Below, one piece after another: positions 24,907-34,529 of a stretch of DNA of 64,000 bases (within the stretch, counting starts at the first letter, position 1; every line of letters begins with the position of its first letter). The stretch spans positions 9,391,122-9,455,121 of the forward strand of contig CM039180.1 in NCBI GenBank assembly GCA_008360975.2, read 5' to 3'. Under the pieces are notes generated by a model. It searched no databases, was not told where the DNA came from, and saw only the letters and a list, made by a program, of their open reading frames with translations. Source of the DNA: Lichenostomus cassidix (taxonomy: Eukaryota; Chordata; Aves; Passeriformes; Meliphagidae). A program made the translations under genes and the position numbers.

Positions 24907-26314
24907 ACATGTAAAGGTAGAAACAAAGGCAAAAAACAGACATACATACACACCAAAAATCCATTTTTCAGAAGATACTTCTATTGATTTTTACTAAATG
25001 AATTTCAGTGTATTCTCAGTGTTCTACTTGTGTCTTTTTATCTAAGTAAAATCTACACTAGCTGTGTTTGGAGATGAAGTTCTTCTTTAAAAGTATTTGT
25101 CACATCTGAGGCCTGAACTGAGTGTTGCAGTTGCCTGTTAATAAAGATAATATAAAAAAACTATGCAGTAGTGGCAAAACTGAACAGGAATGCAAAAACC
25201 AGAATCCCCTCACCAACCTCTTCAAAATGTTTGGATGTACATATATAATGTATATTAGCAGTAAGCAAGCAGCAGCCAGAGGCCCCAGTGAGTTTGGAGC
25301 CCTCACTGTGCTGATTATTGTATGAACATAAACAGGAAATATTCCTTCCCTCAAAATCACTGCAATCGAGACAACAGCAATGCACATCAGGGCTCGCAGG
25401 AAGCAGTGTGGAAGAAGGATGCTGAACCTGAGGGCAACTAATTGGAACACAAGATTGTGAACTCTATTGGCTGAACATTCAGCCGCAAGCTTTAGAGATT
25501 TTTTTTTATTCCATAAAACAAGTCGACAAGAGCTACAAATGAATCACTTGCAGCCTGTCTACTTAAGGACTCTCATTAAGCACGGGTATCACGGTGAAGA
25601 TGGATCTTGAGACAGAAACGAGAGGAGAGCAGGGTAATGGTTGTGTCTAATGGCTTGGTTGTAAAGGCACAGAATCTAATAAAGCACAAGTTAATAAGCT
25701 CTCACTATGAGAGAGCTTAACATGACAGAAAGGCACGGTGATGACAGAATTTCTATAACCAGATTATATAAATAACGTGGGTTGGTAGGGAGAGCTGTGG
25801 ACAGAACTCTGCATTAAATGTTAAGCACTCACATTACCTGAGCTAGAGGATCCATTGCAGCAATCAGAAAATTGTTGCATACCCTTAATTTCAGTGGTTA
25901 AGCTATTAGAAGGGGAAAGAAAAAGCAATAAATAAAGAGTTCAGTAAAAAATATTTATAGCATTTCTGAGCTCTGGGCCCATTCCTGTGCTGCTGCTGCT
26001 CTGGTTAACTTTCTCAGTACATCAGGGGTTCTGAGCAGAACCTACCACTCCTGAATCATTCTTTCTGACAGGCAGGAGTTGTTTGAGAGGGGATAGATTT
26101 ATCATTACTAAGTCAATGACCTGAATTTTCCCAAGACTTCTAGTAAAAACTGAACATGATAATGAAATTCTTTGCCCAGCTAGTTGCAGTTCACTATCTT
26201 TCTTATAATGCCAACAGTGAGTAACCAACAATGGAAAATTGCTTGGGGAGAACACTTTCATCTTTTCTCCAAAGGAAGGTTTATCTGGGAGAAGGAGAAG
26301 GCTACAGTCTGATC

Positions 26315-26344
26315 AAAAAAACAAAAAAAAAAAAACCCAAAAAC
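26315..26344. repeat. A-rich tract
   Basis: A7-C-A13-CCC-A5 simple sequence. Frames through it are artefacts. Confidence 0.85.
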
Positions 26345-26555
26345 CACCCACAGTTGCTGGTAAAACAGAACTTCATAGGACATGTAAGCAAGACATCAGG
26401 ATTTTAGGACAGCGATTAATACAGTCATTTGCTATATTATTTCAGCTACTGCATAAGTTTGCTGTTACTGAGACTCAAACTACTGTGTGAGTCTCTTGCA
26501 TAAAAATACAGTGTAATGCCTAATGACTTTTATCACATTTCAAAGATTGTTTTCA

Positions 26556-26618
26556 TTTCTCTTGTTTGGGTTAGGGCACTGATCTTCCTTTCTCTTGTTT
26601 GGGTTAGGACACTGATCT
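26556..26618. repeat. 33-bp-period tandem duplication
   Basis: Two 30-bp units beginning TTTCTCTTGTTTGGGTTAGG and ending CACTGATCT lie 33 bp apart and differ by one base (GGGC versus GGAC). This indicates a recent local duplication. Confidence 0.92.
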
Positions 26619-26667
26619 AACCATAGCTCAGAAAACATTTTGATTGTAAATCACAGACAGGTAATTT

Positions 26668-26687
26668 AAAAAAAAAAAAAAAAAAAA
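26668..26687. repeat. A20 homopolymer
   Basis: Twenty A are followed by GATGAGAAGAAG-type purine-rich sequence and a G7 run near 26717. No LINE or retropseudogene body was recognised upstream. Confidence 0.9.
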
Positions 26688-27006
26688 GATGAGAAGAAGA
26701 AAATAGTTAGAAACAGGGGGGGAAAAAAGAGAAGATGAAGCAGAAGTAGAGTTCAGGGAATTTCCCATTTCAAAACTGTTTATAAGTAAATTATTATGAC
26801 TTGGAAAAGAAAGGCAAAAAAAAAATTTGCATAGCCACCACTGTTGGGGAATCTGTAAAACAGAAAAAAACACTTGCTAAAAGCAAGCTGACTTCCAGGG
26901 CAGGACATAATGCTCCCCACAATTTATCATTGCTGCTGCCCTGCTGCCCAACCCTCCTTTTCTCCCCCCTCCTCAGCTCCTCTTCCTCCCTCCTCACCCG
27001 CCAGTG

Positions 27007-27288
27007 ATGGCAGATGGCTACGAGGAGCTGGAGCAGACTGCAAGGAATAGGTGTGCTATGGAGGAAATGTACTCCAGGATGAGCCGCTGGAGGCAGAGAG
27101 ATTATCCAAGGTTTCTGTCATTGCTGGGCAGCAGCACGGCAACCGCGGCTCCCCTCATTCCTCCCGGTATCCTTGACGGGAAGCGTTCTGGAAAGCATCT
27201 CTCTGAAAACAGGCCTGCTGAAGACAGAGAACAGAGTAAACACGGCAGCATGAGGGGATCACTCCATCTTTCCTCATCGTGTGTCTGA
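27007..27288 (+). CDS. Doubtful 93-codon ORF, unknown product
   Basis: The frame starts at the ATG at 27007, which has G at -3 and G at +4 (GTGATGG), a strong vertebrate start context, and lies just after a pyrimidine tract ending in CAG. The product begins MADGYEELEQTARNRC and continues EEMYSRMSRWRQRDYPRF. The N-terminal half is rich in Glu, Arg and Met and could be helical. The rest is low in hydrophobics, with no signal peptide or membrane segment. I recognise no family. If it is an exon, possible donors are GTTTCT after CCAAG at about 27108, GTATCC at about 27167 and GTAAAC at about 27236, all weak. It could equally be a chance frame in GC-richer DNA. The case rests on start context, local CpG content and a length unusual for this window's composition. 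Confidence 0.2.
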   Translation: MADGYEELEQTARNRCAMEEMYSRMSRWRQRDYPRFLSLLGSSTATAAPLIPPGILDGKRSGKHLSENRPAEDREQSKHGSMRGSLHLSSSCV

Positions 27289-27346
27289 CAGATTCACACA
27301 GACCTGACATGACAGTTGCCTCCAACTCGCAGAGCCCCAAAGCCAA

Positions 27347-27373
27347 GGGGGAGGGGGAGGAGGGCAAAGCGGG
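27347..27373 (+). other. Canonical G-quadruplex motif
   Basis: Four G tracts (GGGGG, GGGGG, GGG, GGG) are separated by loops of 1, 4 and 6 bases. It fits the G3+N1-7 rule and sits directly downstream of the CpG-enriched patch. Confidence 0.75.
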
Positions 27374-28324
27374 ATAAATAATGATACATCCACAATAACA
27401 AGGCAGTGGTGTGGAAATGTGTCAAGAAATACACACTCCTGATAATAGGAAGAAAGCAAGGCCTGATCTTGTTTAATACAAGGCTGGAGTTAACACATTC
27501 TGCTACATGGGAAATAAACCAGCTCTTTTCTTCAGGAGCAGAGGTGTCCCTCCATCTGCATAATTGCTGTGCACAGCTTGGGATCACTTGATCTTCCAGA
27601 CCCCCCTCGCTTCCTCAGCTGGGCTGTTATCATCCTCTGTTATTATCTTCATATTTCCCCTGGTTATTATCAGCATGTTACCTTTGCATTTATGTCGACA
27701 ATCTACCTGGCAATTTTCTCCTCTCCAGCTGGCTTCCGTGTTTCCTAGGTAAGAAAACTAATGTTCTTTGCTCCAGAGTGAATGTCCTATTCATTATTCT
27801 CAATGTACTGTGACACAACAACACTGAGTATCAAAAGCCTGCAGTAAATTCTCATCTATTTCTCAGTCATATAGAACAATTAAGCAAACAGCACAAATAG
27901 CAACCTGCCTTTTATCGTCCCTACTGAATTTAGGTTTGACTGTGCTACATTTAACGATTGCCCAGACCCACGATGCAAATGAACATGTGGATAAACACTG
28001 TTTAATATTGCACATTATGATGTGCCAGAGATCACTTCCATTGTACCATGCTCTTGATGGCAACCCAGATAAATCACTTTTCATACCCAAACAGTCTGAA
28101 GCAGAATGCAATTATTGAAAGAATTGCTGCAAAGAAACTCTTTACTGCTGCTGTGATCAGCTGTCTGTATCCATACAGCTCCCAGACTGAATGACCCCTC
28201 GTTGAGGGTTTGTCTCTGACCTGTTCTGTACTCAGTGAAATCTCTGGAGGTTGGGCTGCCTTGCTGTCGCAGTCTGGACATCCTGTTTCCCCCTGAGTAG
28301 TACTGAAACCTGTAGTCACCAGCA
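27374..28324. other. Non-coding stretch, no gene recognised
   Basis: Short open frames on both strands overlap one another and carry no recognised motif. No repeat family was identified. Confidence 0.55.
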
Positions 28325-28480
28325 TCTCACAGAATCACAGGATGGGCCAGGCTGGAAGGAACCACAGTGGGGCATCTAATCCAACCTCCCTGTTCCAGCA
28401 GGGTCATCCCAGAGCACATGGCACAGGATTGCATCCAGACAGTTCTGGAATATCTTTAGTGAGGGGAACTCCACAACAAC
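28325..28480 (-). mobile_element. CR1 LINE 3'-end fragment
   Basis: In plus text it starts with the octamer pair TCACAGAATCACAGGAT, then GGGCCAGGCTGGAAGGAACC, CACAGTGGGGCATCTAATCC, a block resembling CAGGGTCATCCCAGAGCACA and TATCTTTAGTGAGGGGAAC. This is the inverted 3' end of a CR1 subfamily with the CAGAGCACATGGCACAGGAT block. About 155 bp remains, with no coding part. It is moderately diverged. Confidence 0.93.
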
Positions 28481-30433
28481 CTCAAAATCAATCTCAAAAA
28501 GCTTAACAAAAGCAACAAAAAAGATTGGCCTGGTTCAGAAGAAGTAACTGAGGGCTTCATCATTCTTGACAATCACACTGAAGTACACCCTGGTCATTTG
28601 GTCTTTCAGTTAAGTAAATGTTAAATTCCCTCTTTTCCTTTAAAATTTATCATTACCACAGCAAAAGTCTCCCACTTTTTTTATAAACCCATCAAAATCT
28701 GTAGACCTCAGCAAAGACACATGATCAGTACCCAGAATATCTCATGCTCAGAAACTCAGAGTTCTTCAAACTTTACCAAAGTGGAGGTCAAGCTACCTAT
28801 AAAGTTAGAACACACGAAAATCAAGTTATGACAACCTTAGATCAAAATCAAATATGAAATATCCACTTAATAATTAAAACAGTAATTAAGCCAGCATTAT
28901 TTACCTTGTTTCTTCATTTAAAAACTACAAAATTATAAGAATTTAAATGAAAATGTAGTTGTCAATTTCCATTTGAAAAGGCTATTTAAGGAGGGCTTAA
29001 TGACTTCAGTTTTTTAAAGTCATTTTGTACTCATGGTTAATTAAATGCACAAGGACTTCCACTGAGAATCAGGATGTTCTAAATAATGTAATAATAACTT
29101 GTGTAACCAATTACTGTAAAATAAAACTGGATTATCCAATATGACCTGTCTGACTTCAGTATTCATAATTTTAAATCCCTTTTAATTAAATCCTCAGGGT
29201 ACTATATTTAACGTAAAACAACCATGACCTTCTTTATAATATAAATGTAGTAGCCATAGTGGGTCAGGAATGAATTTTGGTTCCACAACTGGGTGACTCA
29301 TTCATCAGAAAATTTTCTGGGCTGTCACCCTATTTAAACAACATTATGAGCCAGTTTCTCAGCTGGTGTAAATAGGGTGTTGTAAATTGACTGTAATGGC
29401 ACTAGGGCTTTATACCACTGCTCTTTATTTCTAAGCAACAGAAAGCATAGGAAAGCATTCATGCCTTCTTTGGTTTACTAATGAAGATGAGGTTTATTCT
29501 GAGAAAATATTTCACCTCTTCCCCCTTCCACCTGGGCTTTTTGGGTTTTTGTTGGTTTTTTTGTTGTTTTTGTTTTTGTTTTTGTTGTTGTTGTTGGGGG
29601 TTTTTTTGTTTGTTTTGTTTTTTTCTTGTAGGAATTCTGGGGAGAGTTTGCTTCATTATGGGTTTGGGTTTTGGATTTTGTTTTTCTGTAATTAGTGTTG
29701 TGCTTTCCAGAACAGCATCAAGGCCAAGTGAGAGCTAGTTATCTAAAGGGCATGACAATAAACATATCAAACTGGGGAGTGATTTTTCTATGATGTTAGC
29801 AATCTACCCACACATGCTATAATAGTTTTTTCTCCTTTTCTGATTTTTTCTGCCTATTTTTAAACCAGCTGAACTATCTTTTCTGCACAGTGAAGACCTG
29901 TGAGTATCTTATCTCCTCATTTTGCTTTTTACATCATTTAAGTAGTTGTTACATTTAAAAAACACAGATTTTCTCAAAATATAAAAAGCCATGACTTAAG
30001 TGAAGACACACACACATGCTTAATACCCACTCATAGAAAATCTCAAGATGAATTTATCACATTTTTTCAAGTGACATGGATGAACCTTTGAAGATGTCAA
30101 AAATATGTTGCAGTTAGTATAGGCAAAATGTGTGGCACACTACATTAATAGATTAGATTTCATCCATACTATACTAATCTGTACAAAAAAGGTAAACAGG
30201 ACCAAGTAATGATCTGAGCATGTTAGAAGGCTGATTGTGGATATCTCCTTGCTTGTTTTTGTTTGTTATTGCCCTTCAGAGGATGCCTACAGAAATTTAA
30301 ATAATAGCATAAGGCCCTGACATTAAAAATGTAAGAGAATTAGTTAAAAGCTATTCAGATTTTTAACTTATGTGCTGTTTTCTTGTGAAGGCAAAGTATA
30401 TAAAGGAATCAGTGATTAACAGATCAGGAGGTT
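28481..30433. other. Non-coding stretch, no gene recognised
   Basis: AT-rich with no recognised exon. It contains a long T/G simple tract, listed separately. A Gln/Lys-rich minus-strand frame and a Phe/Cys-rich plus-strand frame across that tract are translations of simple repeat. Confidence 0.6.
29538..29628. repeat. (GTTTTT)n / (GTT)n low-complexity tract
   Basis: It is built of GTTTTT, GTTG and TTGTTGTTGTTG units with a GGGGG block. The reverse strand is A-rich. No adjacent retrotransposon body is visible. Confidence 0.9.
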
Positions 30434-30677
30434 CTGACCTCAGCACTGGCAGGTACACAAAACATTTATTGCAATGCAGCTAAGATTCAATTTTGCTAAT
30501 CAAAAATTATCAACTATTTAACAAGATTTAAGACTTTTTCATTCCCAAGGCCACTTGATTCTTTCTTTCTGGAGCACCAGGCAATCTATCTGACTTAGTC
30601 TTTATTCTTTTATCAGAAGATTTTATCATCTAAAGAATATGGTCCCAGAATACATTCTGCCATATTGTCATGGTTTA
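30434..30677 (+). repeat. 244-bp direct repeat, copy A
   Basis: It begins CTGACCTCAGCACTGGCAGG and ends ATATTGTCATGGTTTA, and a second copy of equal length lies at 32582-32825. By eye the two differ at about 15 of 244 positions with no net length change, most differences being near the right end. After copy A the sequence continues GCAATGGTATTCCCC, where the shared TGTCATGGTTTA looks like the outer end of an ERV LTR (compare TGTCGTGGTTTA at 8021). It may be an unrecognised interspersed repeat or a local duplication. Confidence 0.93.
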
Positions 30678-30900
30678 GCAATGGTATTCCCCAATTCAGT
30701 GTTCCTACCAAGACTCAACTGGAAAGGACCCCTTCTCGCTGGAAGAACCATTTTTCCTCCTTCTTTTTAAAAATAACACACAAAAATCATGTCTTTAGTG
30801 GGCCTTACTCTTTTGGGATTGAGGTAATAAGACAAGAGAAAATTGAAGCAAACTGTTACCTACTGCTGTGGACTGAGTAGAAATGTGTGCTGCAACTATG
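30666..30900 (-). mobile_element. Possible end of an ERV LTR, minus orientation
   Basis: TGTCATGGTTTAGCAATGG followed by TATTCCCCAATTCAGTGTTC resembles the outer end of a bird ERV LTR read in reverse, related to but not the same family as the LTR at 8021. I cannot place the other terminus and the right boundary is a guess. A 71-codon frame here is not considered a gene. Confidence 0.35.
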
Positions 30901-32581
30901 AAATTTCAAATATAAGACAGAGATACATAAGCAGACAAAAGTAAGCTGTTCCAAAAAAGGTAAGGTTTGGTAATAGATGTGTTTTTATTGTTTTCTTATT
31001 CAGTCCTTGATGTTAATATACAAATATGCACTCTGTGTGCACATCATGTAATCAGCTCATAGGGTAAGCATTAAATTAGATCCTATTTTCATGCTCAGCA
31101 TATTGATGAGGAGATGAACAAAACACATATCACTGATTTGTAATTCTTGATTTCCAGTGGGGAGTTGTCCAGAAGTATTAAATCAAGAGCCACTGAACCA
31201 TCCTATTTCTATTTGTTATTGTTGAATAGATTTTATCCTTTTCCTTCTCACTTTCTCACGCTTTCTTAGTTTTCTTTCTTCACAAACACCTTCCATTAGC
31301 TATCAAGTCTACATGTGCATACAAATGTAGAAATATATGTATGTATTGCATTTTTTGCAGCGGCACCAGAAACCTTTGGATGATGATCTAAACAAATAAT
31401 TGCAATGTGCGTGTTGTGCTGTCTTAATTTTCTACCCTGGTTTGTAAGAGTTGTAACAGTGTGGACATTACAAAGAATCTGTTTGACCAGAAAATAGAGA
31501 ATACAATAGATCTTAAAGAAAATGAGGTTTCCCCTTCTTGCTCCTTTTTTTTTTTTTCTGTGTCTCCATCATTAATCCTTCCCTAGGTAATACTTTCCTC
31601 TTTCTAGGAAAACAAAACAAAATAAAACAAAACATGAACTAAACCTCAGGAAGCCTGCCTTACCATTTGAAGGTCTTAAAATATCACAGATACTAAGATA
31701 TAAGACTATCTAATTTCTTGCTGTAGAGGTAACTGAAGTGGAATCTTCTTTCTTTATATTAGTGTTAGATCTACTGGCTATTTTTCAAAATAAATTGGAA
31801 CTGAACACGTTTCAATCATCCTGGTGTGCTCTAGCTATTGTAAGCATCAGGTGCATAACTCTTCTCAACCACAGGCAATCTCTGAGCCCTCTTCAGGGAT
31901 AGTCTTCGGTAGGTTTTCAGACAGAACTCTTATATGTCAATATAATGAAAGTGGCACTGGTTTTTTTTACAGAGTCTGTTCTCCTGGTTGCTTCGAAATG
32001 CTCCCTTGCATCACTGGATAGAATGGAAACATTTTCTCATTCTAAGTACTTGTCTTTGTCCCCAGTTAATGTTATGACAGGAATTATATAAACAAAAATA
32101 TTACAGTGATGACATTCCAAAATTTCAGCTGCCAATTGCCATCTCTACTGTCCTTCATAGTTTTAGTCTTTCAGATGAAAAAAATTGATAAATTCTGATG
32201 GGAAAACATGAATAAATTTGTTGAAAGTATTCACTTCTTACACTGAAGATTTTCCATTTACCTTAGGAAAAAAAGTGTTAGCTACAATTTCTTGTGTTGT
32301 TTTTGCTTAGACCCCACCTATTACCTCTGTCTTAAGCCCTATTCTTTAACCTCAAGATTACTGCAGGAGTCTTCAAAAATTAATTTTGCAAAAGTTCTCT
32401 TATTTAAGGTCACACTACAGCTCTTACCACAAGTCACTTCATATGTATATGGTACATAGATACATGAACACTTTCTAGGAAAGACAGGAGAACAATATCA
32501 AAGATTAATAAAAATCTATGATAAATAGATTATAATGACTTATTGATAATATAATGGCTTGATAATATAATTGCTATAATG
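30901..32581. other. Non-coding spacer between the two direct repeats
   Basis: There is no recognised exon. It contains a T13 run at 31545-31557, an AAAACAAAACA-type tract near 31609-31633 and, directly before copy B, an AT-rich 16-bp tandem pair at 32543-32574. No retroviral internal genes were recognised, so the spacer does not look like a provirus between two LTRs. Confidence 0.55.
32543..32574. repeat. 16-bp AT-rich tandem pair at duplication edge
   Basis: TTGATAATATAATGGC is followed directly by TTGATAATATAATTGC. It lies eight bases before copy B of the 244-bp repeat, so it may mark a fragile or slippage-prone junction. Confidence 0.85.
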
Positions 32582-32825
32582 CTGACCTCAGCACTGGCAG
32601 GTACACAAAGCATGTATTGCAATGCAGCTAATATTCAATTTTGCTAATCAAAAATTATCAACTATTTAACAAAATTTAAGACTTTTTCATTCCCAAGGCC
32701 ACTTGATTCTTTCTTTCTGGAACACTAGGCAATCTATCTGACTTGTCCTTTATTCTTTTATCAGAAGATTTTATTATCTAAAGAATATGGTCCCAGAACG
32801 TATTCTAACATATTGTCATGGTTTA
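32582..32825 (+). repeat. 244-bp direct repeat, copy B
   Basis: It is the same segment as 30434-30677 in the same orientation, again ending exactly at TGTCATGGTTTA, but then continuing AACAAATATAAGAG. Sequence before and after the unit differs between the two sites, so this is a discrete 244-bp unit and not a longer tandem duplication. Confidence 0.93.
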
Positions 32826-33824
32826 AACAAATATAAGAGATAAATAAATAATAGAGATTAAAAACAATAGTGTGAATAAGGTATATTTGCCAGAATAATA
32901 TTTAGGTTAGATAATGTAACTTAGTTTAAGTGGGTCATGGATAGAATGTCAAAAGTGAAAACCAATGATCACAAATAAGACAAAGGCAAAACAAGAAACA
33001 AAACAACAACAAAAAAAATCTGTTTTGTTTCAGGCTTAGTTTATTTACACATTTATTAAGATGTTATAAGCCATCTATATTCAGAAGTGGGTTTTATTTG
33101 GTGGCAAAGATGAGACAAGCAGTCTAAATATGTAAAACCTGAAAAACACATAGTTGCAGTGAAGTTTCACACTCATGGTCTCCAAAGCATGTATGTAGCT
33201 GTCATCATCACAGCTCATAAAAACTGCCTACGCACAGTCACAAGTGCTCAGGGTTTACCAGGAGCCAAACAGGCAGATGGATCATTCTTTGTATATATGT
33301 CTACATAGTTTTACTCTTGTTACATACCACTGATCATCCTCCCTCCATCTGCAGGCTCTCTTCAACTGCATGTTTGTCCTTTTTGAACCCCAGAGCGAGC
33401 TTTTATAAATAGGAGAACAGAAGTGTGGGATGAAATACAAATGTGGTGTACATGTACTCTGTATGCATTTGACCCAGCTTCGATGGGCATGACACTGGAT
33501 ATAGACACATGTTATCATCTAATCTTATTCTTTAGTTCATTATGACTCCCAGCTTGTACATCCACCACACTGCCTAAATTTTGGTATGTCTTGAAATTCA
33601 GCTTTGGAATGTGACAACTGGCATGCTGATAAGGAAACTTAGTTGGAATAGATGAATGTAAGAATATCCATATTAGGTCAAATAAACTAGTGTCTACTCT
33701 AGTAAACTGATTCCAATGGACAAGAGCCTGGAGGACATTATACCAATGAACAGCAACCGTTTATATTTTATATCTCTCCTTATAATTCTCCTCTCCTCCA
33801 GCTCCTTCCGTTTCAGAGATTTGC
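32826..33824. other. Non-coding stretch, no gene recognised
   Basis: AT-rich with small A-rich runs (for example 33000-33018). No exon or repeat family was recognised. Confidence 0.6.
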
Positions 33825-34300
33825 TGAGCCAGGTGAGGGGCTTTTGTGTTCAGTAAACCTTGACAGGTTTCCTCCTGTCCTAAGTTACAATATATGTGTA
33901 TTTAGTATTCTATTACCACAAGCTGTGGGGCATTAGCTGTTATCTCCTGCTGTGACTCACCCCTGATAACTGTTAATGAGCAATCAAGAACTAACCACAT
34001 GACTCATGGAATTATCTCATCCTATTGTGAGATGCTCCACCCAGGAGGGAGGAGACAAGCATTCCCACCTGGATATAACCTGGCCTTGGAACTGCCCAAG
34101 TTAGCCCTGTCTGTTGTATTCCCACAGGACAAGAGCTACCACTGGATCTTCAGCTGGAGACCAGACCTTCCACAGGATCACTGCTTCAAATGGACTGCTA
34201 CCACCACCCTAACAGGGTGTCAGGTTGTATCTGACTCTGTCAGTGTTTTTTCTTTTATTATTGCACCTATTTTTAATTTTCCTATTCAATTTATAATCCT
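33825..34300 (+). mobile_element. ERV LTR, plus orientation, boundaries approximate
   Basis: The text runs in the order known to me from bird ERVL-type LTRs: CAGGTGAGGGGCTTTTGTG, ACAGGTTTCCTCCTGTCC, ATGGAATTATCTCATCC, TGTGAGATGCTCCACCC, a TATA-like GGATATAACC at 34071, ACAAGAGCTACCACTGGATC, CTTCAGCTGGAGACCAGACC, CTGCTACCACCACCC and ACAGGGTGTCAGGTTGTATC. It ends in a T-rich R/U5-like part whose polyadenylation signal position reads CTATTCAATTTATAA. It belongs to a different LTR family from the one at 8021. The 130-codon frame across it is not a gene. No retroviral internal region is attached, so it is a solo or truncated LTR. Confidence 0.65.
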
Positions 34301-34453
34301 AACTTGTGCTCTCCCACCGTGTTTCAAACTAACACACTTCTGCATAAACTTGTCCAATTTACCCTTAAGACAACAAAGATGTTTCACATGACAAGTATTC
34401 AGCAAGAATGTGGTCCTGTCTTGTGTAATCAACTATCACTTCTCCCTTATCTT

Positions 34454-34470
34454 AAAAAAAAAAAAAAAAA
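34454..34470. repeat. A17 homopolymer
   Basis: An A run lies between the LTR and the ancient CR1. It is simple sequence. Confidence 0.9.
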
Positions 34471-34529
34471 GAGGTGGGTTTGGGTTCTGTGAGATTCATT
34501 TGACTGTCTCTTGTTCTTCAAGTAGAAGA

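Larger units (their letters stand above)
24699..26880. other. Non-coding stretch, no gene recognised
   Basis: There is no recognised exon. A hydrophobic 116-codon minus-strand frame at 25100-25450 overlaps other frames on both strands and has no known family motif, so I do not call it. The interval contains an A8-TC-T17 tract, a 9-bp hairpin at 25695-25719 (TAAGCTCTC / GAGAGCTTA), A-rich tracts and the 33-bp tandem duplication. Confidence 0.55.
26885..27373 (+). promoter_or_regulatory. GC/CpG-enriched patch, possible promoter or first-exon area
   Basis: I count about 13 CpG in roughly 380 bp from 26997 to 27371, in a window where most comparable stretches have few or none. The patch opens with a long pyrimidine tract (26947-26999, CTCCTTTTCTCCCCCCTCC then TCCTCTTCCTCCCTCCTC) ending in CGCCAG, contains the 93-codon frame listed below, and ends with a four-tract G-quadruplex motif at 27347-27373. 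It is too short and weak for a standard CpG island. It could be a small promoter, an internal exon with flanks, or an old GC-rich insertion. I infer function from composition only. Confidence 0.3.

Noticed and set aside
25100..25450. 116-codon hydrophobic minus-strand frame
   Set aside because: It overlaps other frames on both strands, shows no recognisable family motif or start or splice support, and hydrophobic frames arise easily from T/C-rich antisense DNA.
29459..29738. Gln/Lys-rich minus frame and Phe/Cys-rich plus frame
   Set aside because: Both are translations of the GTTTTT-type simple repeat.
33999..34391. 130-codon frame, the longest in the window
   Set aside because: It runs through the LTR at 33825-34300 and continues past it, and it resembles no retroviral or cellular protein.
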